A stretch of DNA of 31,006 nt from Monoraphidium neglectum (taxonomy: Eukaryota > Chlorophyta > Chlorophyceae > Sphaeropleales > Selenastraceae): positions 1-31,006 of the forward strand of contig NW_014013322.1 of NCBI RefSeq assembly GCF_000611645.1, written 5' to 3'. The position numbers were made by a program, and so were the translations under genes. Positions 23,322-31,006 of the stretch are shown in pieces. Within the stretch, counting starts at the first letter, position 1. Each line of letters begins with the position of its first letter. Below the pieces are notes generated by a model. It ran no database searches. It saw only the letters and a program-made list of their open reading frames with translations, and was not told the origin of the DNA.

Positions 23322-26300
23322 ATGAGCTCCGTCCGCACGGTGCGGCCGCGCCCGCTGGGGTCGGAGGAGCGCATCCCGGTGTTCTGGGCGGGCCAGGAGG
23401 CGCCGCCGGAGATCCGTGCCGTCGACGGCGGCTCGTTGTACAGATACCTGGTGTCAGGCACGCCAAAAGCCGGCCAAAAGCGCGCGCGCGGGGACAAGTA
23501 CCATGCGCCTCGCGAGGTGGGGAGGGCGGCTGGCTGCGGGGCGCGATGGGCACGAGGCCCTTGGAGCTTGCGGGAGTTGCGGGCGCAGCTGATTTGGGGC
23601 CACTCGGGTCGGCGGCACGTTTGTTGAGTGGCCGATGAGCCCTGCCTTTACCACCATGCTGCGTTCATCATATGCTGCACATGCGTGCAACAGCAGGCCG
23701 CACCTCCCGGACCCGCCAGCGGGCAGAAAGCCCGCAAGAAGGAGAGCCCTGACGTGAGTGCCCAGGCAGGGTGCAGGCCTCGCATTGGTACGCAAATCAG
23801 GCCTGCCAGGGTGTTGCGGGCCGCGTTGGTTTTGATTGGCGTTGGCCGCAGGCTCGGTTGGCGCCCTTGGCAGCCGGCTGACGTCCCCTGTCTCACTCAC
23901 CGCTCTTTGTTAGGAGGCGCGCATCCACATTCCGCGCGTGCGCCTAGTGGCCGACTACCACCGCAACGTCAGTGCGCTGCAGCCCAAGCCCACATTTGCC
24001 AGCACCCCGGGCGGCGCCCTGGCGATGCCCTACGTGCGGTGGGCGCCGCCGCTGCCTGGCATGTACGACGACCGGCCCCCTGAGTACGACGTGGACGACG
24101 CTGACGAGGCGTGGCTGGCAAAGGCGAACACTGCGGCCGCCGCCGAGGCGGGCGCAGCGGGCGGCAGCGTGGGCGGCGGCGGCGCGAGGGGTAGCAGCGG
24201 CCGCGGTGGCGGCGGCGGCAGCGGCGGTGCCGGCCACAACGGTGGCATCATAGCGGCCGCACGTGGGCTGTATGCAACGGTGGCCAGCCGATTCCGCACG
24301 GGCAGCGGCAATCTGGGCACAGAGTCGCCGACAGCCCGCGAATCTCTGGCGGATGGCGGAGCAGGCAGCGGACCCCCCGCGCTGGGTGTTGTGGAGTTCG
24401 AGCGGGCGATTGAGAAGCTGGAGTTGCTGCACTTCACGGCTGTTGGGAAGTGGTGGAGCGACCTGAATGATGGTGGGTTTGGTTGAAACGGGGGCACATT
24501 CAATGCAGGTGCTGGTGCTGGTAGGCCGTGATGAATGCAGGCAGGCCTGGCAGCTATGGGAATTGGGGTTTCAGGATGGAAAGCCCGCCTCAAGCTTCCC
24601 CCGCCGGAGCACACGGTGACGTTTCCCTAACATGCGCACGTCAGTGTAAGCATCCCCGCTGCTCCTCCGACCTCTCTGGCACCCTGTTTGACCGCTTACT
24701 GCCCCTTGCAGGCCCGTCGACTTCCGCGCCGTCCCAGGCGCCCAAGATACCGGCGACCAAGCAGCTGCTGCCCAAGGCGCGTGCTGTGGAGGAGCTGGGC
24801 GAGCTGGTAGCTGACAGGAAGCTGGCGGGGCAGCTGTATGACCACTGGCTCAAGCGGCGGCAGCAGCTGGGAGGCCCGCTGCTGGAACGGCTCTGGTTTG
24901 AGGTGGGGGTCGCAGGGGCTTTGAGGCAGGGCAGGGACTTGCACGCTACTGGCTTGGGCGGGTGGCAAGGCATTTGGGTGTGTGCGGTGGACAAGGTATG
25001 AGACAGGATGCTGAGGCCTGCAGGGTTGACTCGAGATTGCTGCTCACACTGACAAGCACATGCTCCCCTGCTGCCCCAGGTGCCGTGGAAGTTTGTTGCT
25101 TTTGCCCACCTACTGGGCGATGAGGAGGGCGACGACGAGCTGCTGCCCTTCATGGCCAGCGAGTCGCGGAGCGCCAAGCGGCGCGCGGGCGCGCGGCGGC
25201 GCGTCAATGACGAGGACGCGCTGGAGGCGCTGCATGCGCTGCGTTCGGAGCTCGAGGTGGGCTGGAAATCGTGGGGGTATCCTGCGAGCCACGTGCAGTG
25301 GGGGTGGGGCGTGGTGGGGCGTACTTTGGGTGTTCAGAATCCGGCCTTTCCGGGCCTGTTTGTTGGTGCTGGATTGCCAAGTGTATGCATCCACGGCAAA
25401 ATGGGGCACAGCAAGCCCTTCCCTTGCCGGGACAGCCCCTGTACCCGTTGCAGACGCACTCACTCGGCCCATTGATTACTTGCTTCAGGCCCTGAGATCT
25501 GAAGGCACGCCCCGGCACCCGTCTGCCCCCCCTTTCGTACAGATTGTGCGTACCCTCGCCGACCAGGTCCGCAAGCGCGAGAAGACCAAGCGCGTGCTGC
25601 TGCTGCTCTGGCAGCAGGAGTGGCGCATGCGCGCCCACCTCGGCAACTTCCCGCCGCCGACGCCCCCGCCGCGCCACGATAGCCGCGAACTCCCGCACTG
25701 GGGCCACGGGGTCGGCCACCCCCTCGGCCGCGGCGCGACGTCCTCGCGCGCGCCCTCGCGGCCCGCGACGCCCGCTGCGGACAGCGACTACGAGCGCGAG
25801 GACGCGCAGCGGGCCGGCGCGCGCGCCGGCGGCGAGCCCGCGCTCAACCGCAGGGGGCGGCCAGCGCGCGCGGCTGCGGCGGCCGCCAACGCCGGCATCC
25901 ACGCGTCAGTGCAGGCGGAGCGGGACGTGCCTGAAAACGCGTGGGCGGCGTCGCGGGGGCGCTCACCGCGTGTGCACGCGCCGGAGGCCGCGGCGGCGCG
26001 GGGCGTTGGGCTCGGTCATGCTGGCGGCGGCGGGGGCGACGGGCAGGGCTTGGAGGAGGGGGGCCCGGCGTGGGGCCAGAGGCGCCGCCGCGGCTCGCCG
26101 CACGTATCGCCGCGCGTCCGGCGGCCAGCAGCAGGCGCGCGGCGCGGGACGGTGACGTTTGCTCACCCCTGGGAGGATTTAAGCGAGGGCGAGCCTGCAG
26201 GCACGGCGGCGCAGCCTCAGCAGGGGGGTGGGCGTGAGAACGGCAGTGCCAGGGCCGGGGGCCGGAGCGGCGTGGCCGGCAGGCGTGTCGGTGCGGCAGA

Positions 26301-26440
26301 GGGTGGGGAGGAGGACGAGCGGGCGGCGAGGGCGCCGCAAGTGCCGCCGCCCGCCAAGCGTCTTCGCGCCGCCGCACCTGTCATAGATGCTGCTGGCCCG
26401 AGCGCAGGCGGCGCCCGCGCGCGTGTGGGACCCTCAGGCC

Positions 26441-26480
<40 letters not shown>

Positions 26481-26531
26481 CCAGCAGGCCCCACCTGAGC
26501 CTGAGCGAGGGCCATCATTGACACAGCCACT

Positions 26532-26573
<42 letters not shown>

Positions 26574-27603
26574 TCGTGGGCGCGGGCGCCCTCCGGCGAC
26601 GGCGGTGGACCCGCAGCCACGCCCCGCGCTCGGTGGCGGCACTGTCCACGAGCACGGCAGCGACCACCCTGATCACCAACCGGGAAAGCTCATTCGCAGG
26701 AACGGCGTAGCTGTATTCAAGACGCAGGAGGGCAGGCTGCTGTTTGGCGCGTCTGCACGCTCCGCAGCGGCCGGCGCCGCACGTCGCGCAGCTCAAGACG
26801 TTGCGGCGGAGGCGGCGGCGGGGCGCTCTCAGCAAGGGGCGTCGCGGGGCCGCAGCGGCGGCGGCAGGAGGGCCGCGGCTGCCCCGCAAGGCGCAGGGCG
26901 GCAGACGCAGGCTGCAACAGGGCGGCGGCGCGCGGCGGCAGCGGCAGAGGACGACAGGGGCGGCGAGGGCGGTGGCAGGGGCTCAGGCGCCGTGAGCGAT
27001 GCCAGCATCGAGGCTACGTCAGAGGAGGCTGAGGTGGCAGCGGGGATGGCCGATGAGGAGGACCTGCTGCTGAGCTCCGGCGAGGGAGAAGAGCAGAAGC
27101 CGAGCCACCGGCACAAAAAGCAGCGCGCTGCCGGCAGCCGTGCGAAGCCGCCGGTGGTGGTCGTGACAGCGCCCAAGCTGCAGCGAAGCCAAGCTGCGAA
27201 GAGGCCATCAGACGCAGCAGCTGCTGCTGCTGCAGCTGCTGCGGCCAAGGCGCTGGCGGGCCGCCCAGAGCCGAAGGATTCCCAGTCGTGGTCACAGGGA
27301 GAGCCACCCGCACCCGCCGCAGCCCCGGGCCCTGCAGGCGCAACCTCGGCCCGAGCCAGCCGCCCGGGCGCGCTTGCGGCCGCTGCGGTCCGCGCTGCGA
27401 CCACTCGCGCGCGTGGCGGCGGCGCTGGCACCCGCGGCGGGCGTGCGGCCGCTGCGGCGCGACAGAAGCAGCGGCGCGGGGCGCCGGCGGCGGACGAGCG
27501 GGTGGTACGGGGTGTGGGCAAGCGTGAGCTGCGTGACCTCGGCATCAACCAGGATGCTCTCGAGGTAGCAGCCTCCTGGCGCCACCTCTTCAAGCCGCAT
27601 TGA
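23322..27603 (+). CDS. EPL1: Enhancer of polycomb-like protein (EPL1), NuA4 histone acetyltransferase subunit
   Basis: EPL1 proteins scaffold the Piccolo module of the NuA4 acetyltransferase (with Esa1-type enzyme, Yng2 and Eaf6) in the nucleus. Six exons join in frame: 23322-23516, 23694-23753, 23914-24472, 24712-24902, 25080-25256 and 25543-27603, giving 1080 codons. Exon 2 may start at 23697 instead. The EPL domain is read from IPVFWAGQE (about 18-26), IHIPRVRL, PPEYDVDDADEAWL (140-153), then an 86-residue Ala/Gly insertion, VVEFERAIEKLE (244-255), LYDHWLKRRQQLGGPLL (313-329), KFVAFAH and the coiled stretch VRTLADQVRKREKTKRVLLLLWQQEW from residue 396. The remaining 650 residues are low complexity, Ala/Arg/Gly-rich, with two poly-Gln runs and AT-hook-like cores RRGRP (497-501) and RRGRGRPP (738-745). 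The frame is open upstream to 22851; ATG 23322 is the best start because the family resemblance begins there. Confidence 0.87.
24130..24390 (+). other. Ala/Gly/Ser-rich insertion within the EPL domain
   Basis: About 86 residues (158-243 of the EPL1 protein) lie between the acidic DDADEAWL block and the FERAIEKLE helix. In animal and yeast relatives these two blocks are nearly adjacent. The insertion begins Ala-rich, passes through a Gly/Ser stretch and ends with a mixed sequence that includes RGLYATVASRFRTG. It is within one exon with no internal stop, so it is not a missed intron by frame, although an unrecognised in-frame intron cannot be excluded. Confidence 0.7.
26443..26478. repeat. (CAG)12 coding repeat in EPL1
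   Basis: Twelve perfect CAG units encoding twelve Gln in the C-terminal tail of the EPL1 protein. Confidence 0.97.
26533..26571. repeat. CAA(CAG)12 coding repeat in EPL1
   Basis: One CAA followed by twelve CAG units, encoding thirteen Gln. An AT-hook-like RRGRGRPP follows at once (26572-26595). Confidence 0.97.
26572..26595 (+). other. AT-hook-like motif in EPL1 tail
   Basis: The codons give RRGRGRPP (residues 738-745). The core RGRP with basic flanks matches the AT-hook DNA minor-groove binding motif. A shorter RRGRP is encoded at 25849-25863. Function is inferred from motif only. Confidence 0.6.
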
Positions 27604-27915
27604 CGCCCTCACACTCGGGGATGTAGTAGTGGTGGATGACTGACCGTTTACTTTGGCCCGTCATTGACCGTTTGACTTCTGACGATTGGGTCGAGTGCAC
27701 CTGACTGCTGACTGCACGACTGCGTTCCATGTTCTCTGTTGTTGCGCTGACTGGAACCTCGCAGAACAACTTCCTGCTTGCTGTCGGAGGCACGCCTGCC
27801 CGGGCACTATGTGGCTCGTGCCGCAGAGCAGACTTGACCGGCCCTCCTGCTCGCGGCAATGCTCACCCATTGCTATCCTGTGCACCTGCTTGTGCAGTAT
27901 GGCCTCGGCCATTAT

Positions 27916-27920
27916 TGTAA
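27916..27920 (+). terminator. Polyadenylation signal TGTAA for EPL1
   Basis: TGTAA lies 313 bases past the EPL1 stop codon, on the sense strand, in a locally AT-rich setting. This fits the chlorophyte poly(A) signal and sets 27604 to about 27935 as 3' UTR. Confidence 0.65.
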
Positions 27921-27935
27921 TTTGACAAGTTCGCA

Positions 27936-28914
27936 CCACGCTGATCCAGGTTGAATTACAAGCCATTCAACAGTTGCTCTTTGCTTTGTAGGGCTGATCA
28001 AAGTGTTGTGGGCCTGGTCAACATTGCATTGGTTGCAGCTCGTTGGCTCATTCGAGCCAGGCCTGGAAAAGCATGCCGCAGCGGCATGGCGCAACAGGTG
28101 CATTTCTAACCGCGTATGCCACCCCACGGTCGATGATGTGCAGATCACGTACATCCCTGGCTGCACTGCCAATGTTGACTCAACACTGGTGCTGCATGCC
28201 CGCCAGGACGGTCCGCCTGTCGCCCCAGGTGGTTGCTTGGGGGCTGCTGTCGCGTGATAATGCAATGATTGGCGGCAGACGGCCAGACCAGCAGCCCTTG
28301 CTGTCAAGGGATTGTGCTGACCTCCTGATCTGATACTGATCATGGTGGTTTGCGCATGACGGTGAGCCAATGGAACGAAGCTCCGCGGCCTTGGAGCTGG
28401 GATGGTCAAGGCAGCTGGTCAACCCCAAGTCAGCTTGAGGGTGGCTTCAGTACAACCCGTCAGCAGCATAACCACTGACCGTTCAAAAATGCAGCAAAGA
28501 TGCATAAGGATGCAGAGCGGGGTGGCTGCAGATTGGCTGCATGCGCTTGGGCCTGCACCCTCAGCACAAGCAAACGAAACAGCCCGAGCGAGCCGACCTG
28601 GCGGGAAAGACCACCGGCAAGCTCATGGTACTCCCACTGCAATGCAATGGAGCAGCTGTGCTATGGGATTATAATGAAAATCAACGCACGCCAACAGGTG
28701 GCAGGGCAGCAAGGATTGCGAATACTCTGCTGCAGGCAGGCAACCAATGGACAAAGATCGCGTGTAGTCCTCACCGGCCTTCGTTGGTTATCATAGCGCA
28801 TCGAGCAATATTTCGGGCAACACAACAGCGCGAACCCCGGCCCTGCTGGGCTGTGATCTGCTGCTCCTGGCTGCCGGCCAGGCGTCCTCTCCAGGAGTCT
28901 GAGCTGCAGCCAAA
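27936..28914. other. Intergenic region: eIF3a promoter and 5' leader
   Basis: About 1 kb between the EPL1 3' end and the eIF3a start. I see no supported gene or repeat. It should hold the eIF3a promoter; no clear TATA box was identified, apart from a weak ATTATAATGAAAA at about 28669. Confidence 0.5.
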
Positions 28915-30767
28915 ATGTCTCGCTTTCGTGGTGGCGGTAGCTGGGCGCGGCCCGAGAACGCGCTCAAGCGCGCGGAGGAACTGATAGGCGTGGGGCAGAA
29001 GGCGGCCGCGCTGCAGTCGCTGAGGGATGTGATCACCAGCAAGCGCAGCAGGGCTAACTGGTCTAAGACGTACGAAGACATCATGTTCAAGCTGATGGAC
29101 CTCTGCGTCGAGATGAAGCGCCGCAATGACGCCAAGGAGGCGCTCATGCAGTACCGCAACATGTGCCAGCAAGTTAACATCAACTCGCTAGAGGAAGTGA
29201 TTAAGTACTACCTCAACAAAGCTACAGAGATGGCGGAGCAAGCGAGGGTGCAGGCAGAGGTGCGATTGCGCGCGGAGGTGGCTTGTGCTGGGGTGCCCCC
29301 CCCAGCTCGTTGCGGCAGTGCGATCCGCAGCAGCAGCTGGTGCAAACGTCAGCGCAAATGCCCTGCCGTGGCAGCAATACACGATTGCACCTTATCAATG
29401 ATGAAGGCAGCACGCGTGCAATCGGCTGCGACTCTTGCGCTGCAGCAGCTTTGTGCACGTACCACCGCACGGCCGCGTCTGCTGCGGCTGAGCCCAGCCC
29501 TCCCCCGTCCCCAGGCGACGTCCCTGGACACTGTGGAGGACCTGGAGGAGGACGCGAAGCCAGAGGACCTGATGCTGTCATATGTCAGCGGGGACAAGAG
29601 CAAGGTGGGTGTTGCAGACCGATGTGGAGGGCCAATGTGAAGAGGCAGGCTGCGGCCGGAGCACAGGCACGGTTGCAGATTCTCGCAGCAGGGATCCTTG
29701 TGGTGGTGGGCTGGAGACCAGCTGCAGGGAGCGGCATCTCTACCCATTTGGCGGCCGCACAGGTGGCTATCCTGGGCGCCATCCAACGCACAACGCTCCC
29801 AGCAGCTGTTGCCCTGCCCGACCCCACAACCCAGCCACCCCCCAAATTCCTCGTCCGCGCCTCTTCCCTCCTTGCCGCACTCCCAGGACCGCACCGACCG
29901 CGAGCTGGTGACACCCTGGTTCCGCTTCCTGTGGGAGAGCCACCGCAGCGTGCTGGAGATCCTGCGCACCAACCCCAAGCTGGAGGCGCTGTACGCCATG
30001 GCGGCGACGCGAGCGTTCGGCTTCTGCCTGGCCTACAAGCGCAACGCCGAGTTCCGGCGCCTGTGCGACATCCTGCGGCAGCACCTGGCCAACATGCAGA
30101 AGTACCGCGACACGCGCGACATCACCGCGCCCGAGTCGTGGAGCCTGCACCTGGAGACGCGCTTCGAGCAGCTGCGCGTGGCGTGCGAGCTGGAGATGTG
30201 GGGCGAGGCGTTCCGCAGCGTGGAGGACATCCAGAACCTCATCAGCCTGGGCAAGAGGCAGCCCAAGCAGCAGCTCATGGCCGCCTACTACTCACGCCTC
30301 ACGCAGATCTTCAAGGTGTGAGGCGCCCGTTTTTGGGGAGGGGGGGGGGGTGAGGTCGGGGGGTGCAGCACGCGCGTGCCGTTCTGCAATGCAGTGCGTC
30401 CTGGATGTGAGCGTCGCCTCACACTCCACAGCCGCGTGGCCGCGCCCTCGAGTCCCTCCTCTAGGGCTGTGTCCTCTCCCAACGCTGCGCGCCCCTCCCC
30501 GCGCCCTGCCGCACCCCCCCTGCCCCCCAGGTGTCCAACGCGCAGCTGTACCACTCGTACGCGTGGCTGAAGCTCTTCAACTTCAGCCGCTCCTTCAACA
30601 AGAACCTGACGCCGGCCGACGTCTCGATGATGGCGACCAGCGTCGTGCTGGCCACGCTGAGCGTGCCGGCCTACGACCGCGCGCTGTTTGGGCGGCAGGA
30701 CGACCTGGCGGCGGACCAGGAGAAGGAGCGCACCATCAAGATGGCCAACATCCTGGGCTTCGCGGTG
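28915..30767 (+). CDS. EIF3A: Eukaryotic translation initiation factor 3 subunit A (N-terminal part)
   Basis: eIF3a is the largest scaffold subunit of eIF3, which binds the 40S ribosome and recruits mRNA during initiation. Exons are 28915-29259, 29515-29604, 29887-30315 and 30531 to about 30767, giving 367 codons so far; the gene runs off the right edge. ATG 28915 follows CAAA and opens [20 protein letters not shown], as in the family. Conserved blocks are [111 protein letters not shown] and [18 protein letters not shown]. The last codons [13 protein letters not shown] match the block before the PCI core, which is off the window. Exon 4 could end at 30764 instead of 30767; both keep phase 0. 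Spacing to EPL1 suggests separate promoters. Confidence 0.95.
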
Positions 30768-31006
30768 GTGGGTGCCCAGGGCCGGGCGGGGGGGGGGGCT
30801 GCTGGTGATAAGCATCGGTGGCCTGTCGGGTGGTCGCCGGCAACTCTGAGCTGCCGTGCAATGCGTTGTTCAGTTGGCGGGTGCCTGGGTTTGGCTGTGG
30901 AATCTGTGCCGTGCCATGCAGCCCTCTTTACGGTTGGTTCCCTCCTCCCCCGGCTTTGCCCCAGCTGCCTCGCACCGCCCCTCTCTCTCACGCCCCTCCT
31001 CACAAC
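30768..31006. other. Intron sequence of eIF3a at right edge
   Basis: After the GTGGGT donor at 30768 the frame meets no family sequence up to the window end. The stretch includes a G-run (30786-30797) and pyrimidine-rich sequence near the end, as before a 3' splice site. The next exon is beyond the edge. Confidence 0.55.

Noticed and set aside
29283..30353. Plus-strand open frame of 356 codons overlapping eIF3a
   Set aside because: It is a shadow in another frame of eIF3a exons 2-3 and their introns; the eIF3a frame carries all the conserved blocks.

Overview
The window is nuclear DNA from a green alga. The organism is inferred, not stated in the data. Six protein-coding genes, one of them only a candidate, are cut by many short introns. 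All 46 introns that I could place completely are GT-AG and keep the reading frame. Other algal signs are high GC, long Ala/Gly/Gln runs inside proteins, (GT)n tracts in introns, and TGTAA polyadenylation signals after two genes. The closest named relatives of the proteins are those of land plants. A core chlorophyte, probably Chlorophyceae, is the best guess; I cannot name the species.

Layout: four genes lie on the minus strand in the left two thirds, and two on the plus strand at the right. From the left edge, on minus: the N-terminal 734 codons of a TWD40-2 (TSET/TPLATE complex) WD40 protein (259-4295, running off the left edge); a complete 24-exon P4-type lipid-flippase ATPase (5533-15638, 1757 codons) with a very long low-complexity tail; a complete 8-exon mitochondrial ferredoxin/adrenodoxin-NADP+ reductase (16288-18947, 479 codons); and a two-exon candidate gene (19610-20580, 267 codons) with a destruction-box-like motif and a poly-Gln run. 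A 2.7 kb gene-poor stretch follows. On plus: an Enhancer-of-polycomb-like chromatin protein (23322-27603, 1080 codons) and the first 367 codons of translation initiation factor eIF3a (28915 to the right edge).

The genes are mostly housekeeping functions: endocytic membrane traffic (TWD40-2), lipid asymmetry (flippase), mitochondrial iron-sulfur electron transfer (reductase), histone acetylation (EPL1) and translation (eIF3a). They do not form a pathway; flippase and TWD40-2 both concern membrane trafficking, but their adjacency is probably chance.

The points most worth a second look are the small D-box protein as a possible algal securin, a diverged direct repeat placed at nearly the same distance upstream of two neighbouring start codons, an 86-residue insertion that splits the EPL1 domain, and the 630-residue flippase tail.
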